A stretch of 64,000 bases of DNA, from contig OX419756.1 of assembly GCA_948567375.1 (NCBI GenBank), positions 6,205,001 to 6,269,000 of the forward strand, in the 5' to 3' direction. Every line of letters begins with the position of its first letter. The stretch's first letter is position 1. Made by a program: the position numbers and the translations under genes. The notes under the pieces were generated by a model. The model searched no databases, was not told where the DNA came from, and saw only the letters and a program-made list of their open reading frames with translations. This document shows positions 9,430 through 19,052 of the stretch, piece after piece. Source of the stretch: Lunularia cruciata (taxonomy: Eukaryota > Streptophyta > Marchantiopsida > Lunulariales > Lunulariaceae).

Positions 9430-10379
9430 TTCAACAAAGAGATGCCCAATTGTATCAAAGATCACATGCCCAATTATATCAAAGATCTCCTCAGGTGTAG
9501 GCATGGCATACCAATCAAACCTAGTGTGTTGGTTGATACAATGATAATCTCTACACAATTGCCTATTTGTGTAGTTGCCATGCATATCCTTCTTGGCGGG
9601 CATCACTGTCACTGATGCATACTCTCTATGTGAAATCTCCACCAAACCAGCCTCAAAAGGTCTCTACTCCAACTCTGAATCAATGTCCTCTCCATATCAC
9701 TATATTGATAAGGACATAAAAAAACTCATGTATTTCTAGTCAGCTCAATCCAAATACAATGTCCTTTTAGAGCACCCAAATCCTTCATATTGAGGCAAAA
9801 CAACTCGTATAGCTCCTCAAGAATCTCCCAACTCTCTGTCGTTCCTCTCTTGTAAGCTTGGGTCCAAGATCTAGCTCCAAAGTATCCACTAAAATTGTCG
9901 TAGGAGTGGAAGACATACTGACTAGTTGCTACACTTGTTGAGGGCAAAACAACTTGTATAGCTCCTCAAGAACCTCCAAACTCTCTGTCTTTCCTCTCTT
10001 GTAAGCTTGGGTCCAAGATCTAGCTCCCAAGTATCCACTATAATTGTCATAGGAGTGGAAGACATACTGACTAGCTGCTACCCTTGGGAGCAATAGTGTC
10101 ATGCTCCTAACCACTAGAGGTTGTGACCTTTATATGAAAAACTCTCTCTACTTTGGCTACTAGCTCTACATGTCCTCTAGCATCATCCCAAGTAGACCAA
10201 GGGTGTAATCCAAGTAGCCCACCCTCACCTAGATAGACTCCAAGTAGACCACTCTCCCTAGTAGCTATTGGTTGTGTCCCAAGAATACCATCTCCACTCG
10301 GTCCATTGCTCCCAACATGTGCTTGAATCATCTTGATAGGCACAAGGCTCACAAGTGTCCAAGTGGTGATACTTATCAA
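9430..10379 (-). pseudogene. linker and N-terminal half of RT of the methyltransferase-bearing gypsy element
   Basis: After the methyltransferase the minus strand encodes a linker with the block Y-V-F-H-S-Y-D-N-(Y/F)-S-G-Y-(L/F)-G-A-R-S-W-T-Q-A-Y-K-R-G. This block is present twice because of a local duplication at about 9790-10090. The RT fingers follow (M-P-A-K-K-D-M-H-G-N at 9590-9605, C-R-D-Y-H, Y-A-M-P-T-P-E-E-I-F-D near 9490). The sequence ends before the catalytic Asp box. A 24-bp tandem duplication at 9445-9492 sits at the truncation point. Confidence 0.75.
9790..10095 (-). repeat. Tandem duplication of about 170 bp within the RT linker
   Basis: The blocks at about 9790-9935 and 9950-10095 are close copies. 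Each contains AGCTCCTCAAGAA, TTCCTCTCTTGTAAGC and GTAGGAGTGGAAGACATAC or its one-base variant. It is coding in origin (the Y-V-F-H-S-Y-D-N block), so an intact relative should have it once. Confidence 0.8.
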
Positions 10380-11395
10380 CTGCATCCAACGCTGCTCTGC
10401 CAAGCCAAGGCTCACAATCTAGGTCAAACAGTTTAGGTCCATAGCCTGACCTAACATATGATGCTTGGATGCCTCTAACACTATTGGAACAAAGGTAATA
10501 CAAGTGCAAAAACCCATCGCCCATTCTCCCTCATCGACATTGGGCTCCACCAATTGTTGTAATTGTGAGTCCAAAACTAGTCCAAGACCTCCCTCTCAAA
10601 AAGCATGAGAGCTTCAAAAACTCATAAGTGTGGGAAAAGTGGCTTTAGGCTGTCCAACTAGATTCAACACTACCATAGATGACCTATCAGCCAATACCAC
10701 CGTTTGAGATAGACGCCCAACATCCAAGATGTCATTAAAAATGATATGATCTAGTCGCTAAATCTTGTCATACGTGCATTGTAGAACCTCTCTAGGCAAG
10801 AGGTTTGTCCACCAAAGACAAAGACAATGAGCCCGTGATACCACTCTGACTGCATCTAACAAAACACCAAGTCCCATCCAAGAATGGACCTGATCTATAC
10901 TTGCTACCACTCAAGTGCAAGAATCACCCATCAAAGTGACATTCTCCAAAATATAAGCTAGAGAAATGGACTGATGAACCTGGAGATGTCATAATATCCG
11001 TAACATCCCCCAATACACACCAGAATGGAGATCCTAAAGACCCAAACCTTGGCAAGCATGTGTATGTCCCTAACATGGCCATCCCAAAATCACCAAATGA
11101 ATAGGCCCATGTCTCTCCAAATCATGCTCCCCCAATAAGGAAATGTCTACTTGTAGGGCTTTCTGGTAACCCATGATTGCTAACATATTGTTGGTAATCC
11201 CTGACTGTTGATGGTAAAAACTCAAGATACCAATAAGCCAAGTGTGTCACATGATGTATAGAGACTCAACTCGCAATCTCATGTCTCTCCATATACAAGT
11301 ACCTTTGTACTTGTATACCCGTTTATAGAACCGTAGCTAGTCCGGTGCTAATTTCACCAAATAACTCCAATGGACATACTCCCTCTATTAGATAC
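10380..11395 (-). pseudogene. C5-cytosine DNA methyltransferase-like domain inside a gypsy Pol
   Basis: Between the protease and the RT, the minus-strand translation shows cytosine-5 methyltransferase motifs in the right order. Motif I (SAM binding) reads P-L-E-L-F-G-E-I-S-T-G at 11341-11382. Motif IV reads G-W-P-C-stop-G-H at about 11064-11084, with the catalytic Cys codon at 11073-11075 and a TAG at 11070-11072 exactly where the Gln of P-C-Q belongs. Motif VI E-N-V is at 10941-10949. A C-terminal Q-A-M-D-L block near 10430-10450 fits motif X. Spacing (about 100 residues I-IV, about 40 IV-VI) is reasonable. The domain would transfer a methyl group from SAM to DNA cytosine. Several stops make it inactive. 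The alternative, chance similarity, is unlikely given four ordered motifs. Confidence 0.68.
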
Positions 11396-11775
11396 TACCA
11401 AGCAATGAGTATGGTATCCAGAGGTGTCAAGGTAACGACTCTGGAGGCTCATCCTCACACTTGTCTCTTGGTGGTACAAAGGCTCCACTCCAAGCCTGCT
11501 ACACCAATTGATCTGCATGTTGCTATAATGCCCCCTCTGAACTCCGCAATGGGACATGCAAGGTGGATAGAACAATCTCACTTGTACTCTAAATCCAAGT
11601 GATCTCTTCTAGTATTGGAGTATCCTTTGCATAGGCGTTCCTCTCCAATAAGTCACCAGGCCAAGTAATTGCACCATTAAAAGCTAAAATTGATGTTATC
11701 AATAGTCCCGGATTGTAGTGAGCCAAGACCGCCACTATTGAAACATATTAGTATGCGACATACTCTTCCCTCACC

Positions 11776-12381
11776 TTATTGCCAACCTGGTCTATAAGAG
11801 GTTGTCTCTTCCCAATAGTCAATATTGAAACCTACGGGGTATAACACTGCTCTCCCAACTAGCACATCATATGACTTAGCTATTGTTGCAATAGCTTGAG
11901 CTCTTACCACCAAGCTATCAGTTGGGTGACCAGGCTGAACCTGGACAACAAGCTCCCTATGTGTGATGTATTGTGTCAAACCACCACCTAGAGATGTCTG
12001 GATCTGAAATAGACACCTCTCCACATTGGTTTTTTGTAACTCAAGACCAACAACTACAACCTTCTCCAACATAAAGGGTTGCACACCAGAGTCAAGTAAG
12101 ACCCTTTGTGGTGTATAGACCTTCCCTAAAGGTCCCAACAAAAAAAAATTTCCCCTCTGGTTATCCAACAAGACAACCCCAAGTGTAAATTGTGCTTGCT
12201 CAAAGGCCAGTCTAGTTGGTAACTCCTCTAGTCTAGTTGCGACTGCTTGCCATAAACCATTGGTTGCTGAGCGGATCCCATGCTCCTCAACTAAGTCAAC
12301 TCCACTATCAACTACCTTTGCTCTAATAGTGGGGATCACATCATCCTTACTCTCACAAAGTATGGTAGCCAACCAAAACAC
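11776..12381 (-). pseudogene. retropepsin-like protease of the methyltransferase-bearing gypsy element
   Basis: A 201-residue open stretch contains V-L-L-D-S-G-V-Q-P-F-M-L, an intact D-S-G aspartic protease active site with its flanking hydrophobic strands. About 90 residues later comes S-Y-D-V-L-V-G-R-A-V-L-Y-P-V-G-F, the second conserved strand and turn of retropepsins. It ends W-E-E-T-T-S-Y-R-P-G-W-Q and runs into the next domain. It is the longest uninterrupted piece of this element. No real start codon is implied, because it would be cleaved from a polyprotein. Confidence 0.75.
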
Positions 12382-12699
12382 TGGGGTTGGTCAACTCCTA
12401 ATCTATACATGTAACTAGTTGAAAATAATGGATATCGCATAATTAACTGAGCCACCTCCAAAATTGTGCTAGACTTAGTCTATGTAGTAGCAGGTAGTTG
12501 ACTAGTAGGTAGTCCATCATGCACCCCATCATTAGCTACCACACTTGCACTAGGACATCTAGGAGCCATGGATGACATCTGTAGGGCCTCAAAGAGTGTG
12601 AAAGACTGAGAAATCTGACCTATCTCTCAACCTCTCCTCTCTATGGGTCCAACTTCATTAATACTCCTCTAGGCTATAGAGCACGTACTGCACTCCTAG

Positions 12700-14000
12700 T
12701 CATTACAGAAAATGCATCCACTTGTGTTGCTCCGCACATGAAATCCAAGGCATCTTTATCACCAAAATATGAGGTGGAAGCCTCAACACCCGAATCTGAT
12801 CTCCTTTGAGCAAGGGCCATACTAGCCAATCTTTGCTCCAACTACTCAATCCAAGTAGCCATAGATATATCAGAAGTAAGGGCAGGTATTGCACCCCTAG
12901 GTGTAGATCCTCTACCATCTTGTCCTCCATGACCTAGAGCTCCTCTACAACATGCCATAATAGCTCTACCACTCCGTAACTCCGAGTGTAGGTCAAAGCA
13001 CCTATCACTAGTGTGACTAAATTTGTAGCAATGCTCACACTACCTCTATGTAGGTTGTGATGCACTAAAGGTATCAAGTCTGCTGCCCTGAGGGCACTCT
13101 TTCTTATGGTGAGGTTCACCACAAGTCCAACAAGCAACACCAACACTAATTGGCTATTGTTGACCCAAAAATGAAGGTAAGGGTCTAGCTCCACTAGGCC
13201 TTCCACTCGCTCCCTTGGATCTGGGTTGTCCACCTTGTCCTCAAAAATCAACAAGGTGTGGTGCACTCTGTTGCACTCTAGAAGAAGTCACAATTGTGGA
13301 TGAGGTCTCCCTACCAAATCCAAATGTCACCACTCTCTCCTCCACCATGTTGAGCTCAATATGCTCAGCCAAACCAAAGACCACCGCCAAAGTAGCATGT
13401 AACAATGTAGTATCACGAGCTCTACATTGTAACTCCTTGTCCAATATCCCATACCAAAACTAGACTACTTGGATTTCATTAATTCCTTGAGTATAACTGA
13501 TCAGCCATTTCATGTGAGTGTATGCCTCGCATAGGCTCTCTCCAGCCTTCTATTGGAACTTTTGCAAGCTCCTCAACTTGTTAGTACGCACTCCTTGGTA
13601 GTTATGCCTCAAACACAGGAAGAACTCCACCATGGGATTAAACCCTAGTACTAAACCACCTCCTATAGAGGTACCTCCACTCGTAGTAGCACTATCTCTA
13701 GCTAGTGCATCTCCAGTAGCTTCACCAACACTTCTTGAGCTAGAACTTGTGGGTATAGTTGATCAACACCTAGCAACCAAGCCTAAAGTAATGGAGACAT
13801 AGTTCAAAGACCAATATTTTCTCCATAACTCAATCTCCTCCAAGTGAGTTCTCTTGAACTCATGGTAATGGTCCATTGGCGGACCCTCCAAATGCTGAAA
13901 CAAGCTCTTCCAGCCATGAAAGTGTGAACAAAGTTGGGTTCTGCATCTATTGTAAATCTTACCAACTAGTAAACTCTTGGATGAAGTCATCCAACTCAAT
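12700..14000 (-). pseudogene. gag of the methyltransferase-bearing gypsy element
   Basis: The minus strand encodes a capsid-like segment (H-F-H-G-W-x-x-L-x-x-H-L-E and E-F-K-R-T-H-L-E-E near 13840-13920) and then two CCHC-type knuckles. The first is C-W-T-C-G-E-P-H-H-K-K-E-C-P at about 13092-13137; the second is C-E-H-C-(4)-H-(4)-R-C at about 12973-13040. They lie in a frame different from some neighbouring open pieces, so frameshifts exist. Their position next to the protease supports the Gag call. Confidence 0.65.
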
Positions 14001-14010
14001 GGTATCCACT

Positions 14011-15140
14011 ATACCCAAGTAAAACCTAAGGCCTTTAAAGGCCCCATAAATCTTGTCCATGTCCCACAACAATGGTGCGGATACACCAAGGGCACTCTCA
14101 ATGAATCAACTCATGTGTCAAACTCTAACTTAGAGTCAATCTCTCCCTCATTGGGACCTTAGATATAGGCTGATATCGAGCATCACTCCAAGTAAACCCA
14201 CTACGTATTGCAGGTCTATCTCCTTTGGAATTCCCAAATAACTCCTCATGACAAAGTAACCACAAATTGCCAACCACAATTGCAACCACAAGTACCCCAC
14301 CAAGAACCAACACCAACTAAGCACCACCAAGTGCCAATACCAATGGAAGAGTAACTACAAATGTAAATCTAAATGAGACAACTACACTAGGGGAAAGTGC
14401 AACATGTAACCTACCAACACAACACACACTCTCATGGTCTGCAGGTCATCACTTCCTACCTCACTGAAGAGAAACAAAGAAAGTCTAACTGGTCATCATT
14501 CCAATCTCACCACCAAGAGCATACCAAAGTACCAACAATCTAAATTTAGTGCATCTCACACAAACATGATGCACAAACATGCAGTAGAGAAAGGAGAGGG
14601 TCCAATCACAAGAAATTTAAACAACAATCTATCTCATAAAGCAACATGGAGCTGACTTAACCACCATTTGGCATTTGATATAATAGATATTCTTATCTAC
14701 GGTTTACGTTACCAAGATCACCAAGAATGGAATCAAACTGCATCTCCTAGCCAAAGCTACAAGTGTATAGATAACCATGGAATAGTCATTAGGATAACAA
14801 GTGAGGGTGGACCAGTTGGCTAGGACACCAATCTAGGAACCAGAGATCTAAGGGTCAAACCCTATTACGCACAATCTAATAGGATGGGTAGAATTTGCTA
14901 AACAATGACCAAGATCTACTCTAAACTAGCAAGCTGGCTTGTTGGCCTTTCTAGTCCTTCATAGCCTCTCATAGCCCACATCCCTAAACCTCAAAGCCTC
15001 TAAATGCTAAAAATTGATGTAAAATTTGACATAAACCCTAAAGTTGGCTGGCTGCCAAATCCTCCATTAACTCTTCACTTGAGCCAAATTGAAAAAATAG
15101 GTTTCTCCAAATCACAAATTCACAAGGATAGGTTCACAAC
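14011..15140. other. Probable 5' leader of the third gypsy element
   Basis: I see no convincing gene here. The DNA is pyrimidine- and A-rich on the plus strand, like the minus-strand element it adjoins. It probably represents the untranslated leader between the 5' LTR and gag. It contains the tRNA-like segment at about 14803-14880. Confidence 0.3.
14803..14880 (+). repeat. tRNA-like segment, possible SINE head
   Basis: The stretch contains GGACCAGTTGGCTAGGAC, which resembles a pol III A box (TGGCNNAGTNGG). About 40 bp later comes GGGTCAAACCC, which resembles a B box and T-arm stem-loop. A full cloverleaf could not be drawn and there is no clean acceptor stem. It is more likely a SINE head or tRNA pseudogene than a working tRNA. 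Confidence 0.3.
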
Positions 15141-16531
15141 TCCACCTTGTATTTCACTTTTTGAGCTCAACTCGCAACAAATTGGTCTTGCTTTCACCTC
15201 TTGAACTCAAAATCAAAACCATTGCTAAAAAATTGCTTCTCTTTGCTCAAAATTTGGCCGTCACTTCCGCACACCATCTACCTCACTGCCTAATTTGTAT
15301 CAATCAATGAGCTTCTACACACCAAAGAAAACCTAAACTTTGATCAAGCTACCAACGACCTACCGAGTTTGGAGATACCACCAACACTCGTAGTTCTTGC
15401 ATCCAAATTCCCTTGATCTCACTTCTTTGATACAATCAGTTTGTTACACCACTCAAATCAACTCAACTCAGATCAGTACTTGATTTGTCACTCTATAAAT
15501 TACCAATAATTGGACACGGATGATAGTCAAGCTACACCCACTCTAGCTAAGAGAATCCAGGTGACGCTCGCCGGCCTTTGTCCACCATAGCCAAGAACTT
15601 GAAGGCTCAACTCCAGAGAAGTTCTCTAGAGTTGCACTTTGAAAGTGTACCCTAGACTCGAGTTAAGTCTGAAACCCTAATGGTCCCATTGACATCACAC
15701 CCAATGGTGCAACTGGTGCAAAGTGATGGTGGGCCCCACCATGAAGTCAGTACTCCAAACACAAAATCTGACCTTCAAAAGTAGTCTACAAGTAACTGCT
15801 AAAATACCTCTAACCACTATCACTGCAACTCTAGTGTCCGAGCAATCTAGACGCGATACTACAAATGGCATGACACTTTCTTCAAATCTTTAATTTGTGG
15901 GAATACGTTCCCAACTCCACCTTCAATTTTCCCTTCGAGCTCAATTTTGTACCACATTTGTTCTACTTTCACCTCTTGAGCTCAAAACAAACACCACAGC
16001 TTGAAATTGATTCTCTTCTCAAGGAAATTTGGCCAGCCCTTCCATACATCGTCTGCCTCAATACCAAATCTGCATCATTTAGAAGAGCTTTTGAACACGA
16101 GTTTGCTCTCAACTCAAATCACACTCAATTAGGTTAGTACTTGATATGTCCCTAAACAATCTGCCAACAATTGGACACTAATTACAATCAAGCCACACCC
16201 ACTCTAGCTAAGAGACGCCAGATGATGCTTGTCGGCCTTTGTCCACCATAGCCAAGAACTCAAAGGCTCAACATCAAAGAAGTGAGCTCTCTAGAGCTGC
16301 ACTTCAAAAGTATACCCTTTGATCTTGACCTAAACCTCCAACTCTAATGGTCATATTGACTGCACACCCGATGGTGTGAACGGTGCAAGTGATGGTGGGC
16401 CCCACCATGTAGTTAGTACCCCAAACATGAAATCTGACCATCAACAGTAGTCTATGAGTAATTGCCAAAATACCTTTGACTACCAACACTACTACTCCAA
16501 TGTTCGAGTAATCTAGGTGAGATGCTACAAA
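15140..16531 (-). repeat. Two tandem related units, possible LTRs of the third gypsy element
   Basis: About 15144-15861 and 15915-16531 are diverged copies. Shared landmarks are CACCTCTTGA(A/G)CTCAAAA, AATTGGACAC, CACACCCACTCTAGCTAAGAG, GCCTTTGTCCACCATAGCC and GATGGTGGGCCCCACCATG. The right ends both read a-TACTACAAAT or GCTACAAAT, i.e. TGTAG on the minus strand, which would suit an LTR start. They lie on the 5' side of the minus-strand gypsy element. Either they are a tandem LTR pair or an internally duplicated leader; the borders are approximate. Confidence 0.5.
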
Positions 16532-16744
16532 TCGTGACATGCATCTCCATTACTCACTTGTGAGTATGGTTCTACACTAGATGTAGTAGCAGTCCATATG
16601 ACATGGTGTCTTTTTGGAGGATAGAGGATAGATACCCATGATGTTATTAGGGACATAGTGTTTGCTATGGCATGATAGAGTGGATACTTGGTTTGGAAGG
16701 ATCGTTCGTATACTTTGTAGATGACACGTATCAAGGTAGACTTA

Positions 16745-16948
16745 TACTTGGTCCGAGATGATCAGGTGCCAATAGCGGATGTTGTGGTTATGGACCCTAT
16801 GCATGGTCCAATTCTGGCGAGAGTGATTAACCATCCCCAAGGATGGGCGGCAAGTGCAACAACAACTCACAAGGTCTCCAGGTATAGGAGTATGTAGCAA
16901 GGTCACCTCTTTGTTCCTCTAGCCTTGGACTTATATGGAGCGCGGTAG
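16745..16948 (+). pseudogene. Unassigned coding relic, possibly retroelement endonuclease C-terminus
   Basis: One frame reads D-L-Y-L-V-R-D-D-Q-V-P-I-A-D-V-V-V-M-D-P, then a spacer, then R-Y-R-S-M-stop-Q-G and F-V-P-L-A-L-D-L-Y-G-A-R. The combination of an Asp-Val-x-x-x-D-P strand, a basic segment and F-V-P-L-A-(L/I)-(E/D)-x-Y-G recalls a C-terminal domain found in some non-LTR-type reverse transcriptase proteins. That is memory only. Stops interrupt it and no RT is seen nearby. Confidence 0.25.
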
Positions 16949-17217
16949 ACATATTTGTCAAGGAGTGCATGAGAGCTTATCATGTTAGACAACGTGTGTC
17001 TTTACGGAAATAGTGGTTGTTGTAATCCATAGGATAGCAATCACACTAGGTAATGCTTCTCCAAATGCTCCCGTTGTTTGTAGAAGGTACGACTTGCATA
17101 ACTTCAATATCTTAGGTCCATAAAGGACAGATTTCTCATATCTACTCTATTGGGACTTACCTTTTACTTACATTTTACCTATTTTATCTCACCCTTGTAC
17201 AGATTGATGGGGTCTTC

Positions 17218-17624
17218 CAGCCCTTCAGGATTTCTAAGCGGTCCCCTATTTTCCTTTGATTTTGATGTATGCAGTGACACATAAAGGGAGAGGGCCGAGT
17301 GCCCAAAGGCTCGTGGGGTTGGGGTCTCGTGCCCTTTGGCACGAGACAACTTGCAAAATAGCACTTGTGATATCCAACTTGTATTAGAAACAACATTCTT
17401 GACATTTATATCAATTCTGGTTAAGGTTTGAAGAAAAAAGCACATTGTACCTATCTTTTGAAGTTTTAACTTCTCTAGAGCGTCCTGAATTTGATCTATC
17501 TCTTGTTTGTCGTCATTTTTATCTTGTTCTATTGGCATATCTCTTCTATTTTGACCTTTGATACATGTTTTGAGGCTTTCCCGTGAATTTCTCTTCTAAG
17601 GAACCAATACCTTCCCTGGTCCCT
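17218..17624. mobile_element. About 400-bp insertion with short target duplication
   Basis: The sister segment at 45719-45750 reads GGGGTCTTCCCATCCTTC without a break. Here GGGGTCTTCC and TTCCCATCTTTC are separated by about 400 bp, with TTCC at both edges. That is the mark of an insertion with a 4-5 bp target duplication. The right half resembles 42932-43270 (both contain TGATATCCAACTTGTATTAGAA and TCTCTTCTATTTTGACC), so the insert belongs to a dispersed repeat. Confidence 0.55.
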
Positions 17625-17847
17625 GATTTCCCATCTTTCTTTCTTGTTATCCTACGCGGTCTCCTTTTACCCATATTTAAATTTCTGAGGATCCCATACA
17701 ACACATTATCCGTGCTGAAAGGAGCGCGTCTTGATAACGTGACACAATAAGAATAATTCACAGTGACGGCGGAGAGTGCATAGGCAGGCCATACGGTAGT
17801 CAGTTTTCGAGGGATGGGTTTCTTCCACGCCCGATGCGATAGGCGCG

Positions 17848-19052
17848 ATGGGATTCAACAAGTTCCTGAACAATGTTCTCGGGACCCAGTTCATTAGTAA
17901 GAAGGATCTGCGACCCGGGCAGCATATCTATGTGTACAGAAAAGAAAAGGCCACATGTATACGCACCACGGTGAGAACTATTTTCTGAACTACTCTGGAT
18001 CTATGTACGAAAGTTCACCTCGTTGCTCGTGAGATTAGTTGGTATACGCATCCCGAATGAAGCATAACCAGAACTGAACGATGGATGTATTTCTTGAGAA
18101 GCTCAAATTTCCAATTCTCCAGGCAGTTCTAAACCCCATAAATGCTTCCTGTGTCTGGATTGAACTCCAAATTGTCTGGCTAGGTTTGTTAAATTAGCAA
18201 GTAAGCATCTGATTGATCCGCTCAACAGTCGTTCATCTTAGCTATTTCCGGTTTTCAAAGAAATCAGCAAGCGATAATACTCGACGAAATGAGTAAGAAA
18301 ATTATCAATGACGAGAATTCCTTCCCATGCTGTAGGATATGTCCACAGACATCACAGGCGAAGAGCTCCAGTTAAACGCCCCACATACTGCGTCGATAGT
18401 CATTTGAAATCAGAAGATGATATAGAACACGAATGTGGATGGTACGTTGGAGAAGAGAAGTGCGGTGTAATCAAATCCTGCGTCGACTGTTTTGCCGCCG
18501 GGCACAATCTCCATCTTTATGGTTACGGACTCGATTGGGAAAGGTGTAGCAGGACCCGAGGTGGTAAGTTTCCACTATATGGACTTCCAGAACTTGTTTA
18601 ACTGATTTCATTGTACATGTTGTGCTTCTTGAGCTCGTGTGCTTCGCAATCATAGACTCAATTGCAAGTACATTCTCGGTGTCATCATAGGTCTCAAAAT
18701 TGTTGATCCGATTTTGACTAACGTACTTCTCTTTTTCAATACGATACGTCTGCTTGATACGGAATTATATCTTTTGTCGCCTAGATATCGATGTCTGTGG
18801 TTGCACTAATAAGATAAATGGCATCAATTTGCAGGAACAAATATCACGCATTCAAAAGATAGTTCGGAATCTGCAATTCTGAGACGAGCTCAAAAGCTAC
18901 TGATATCAGACGGCTTCGGACAGTAAAACTTTTTGACAAAAAATTGCGAACACTTTGCGCTCTACTGTAGCACTGGGCGCACTGTACAGAGCGAGCAAGT
19001 TGTGGGATTGGGGGCCCTTCAATGCTTAGTAGGATGGGTATCAGGCTCGTAA
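17848..19052 (+). pseudogene. LRAT-domain gene, broken copy
   Basis: Exon 1 starts at ATG 17848 with the same M-G-F-N-K-F-L-N-N-V start as copy B and the K-D-L-R-P-G-Q-H-I-Y block. A 5-bp duplication (AAAAG) near 17940-17949 then shifts the frame before the catalytic His. Exon 2 is absent. Exon 3 (ending at 18563 before GTAAG) and exon 4 (from 18835) are recognisable, including N-C-E-H-F-A-L-Y-C. In exon 4 a TAA at 18924-18926 replaces the Tyr codon of copy B. At least three independent lesions make this a pseudogene. Confidence 0.8.

Larger units (their letters stand above)
9430..14010 (-). mobile_element. Third gypsy element: gag-protease-DNA methyltransferase-RT, truncated
   Basis: Reading the minus strand from about 14010 down, the domains are a Gag with two zinc knuckles, a retropepsin, a C5-cytosine methyltransferase-like domain and the N-terminal half of an RT. 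The element breaks off inside the RT at about 9430-9440 against the second gypsy element. Many stops and some frameshifts show it is dead. Possible 5' leader and LTR sequence continues to about 16531. Confidence 0.8.
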
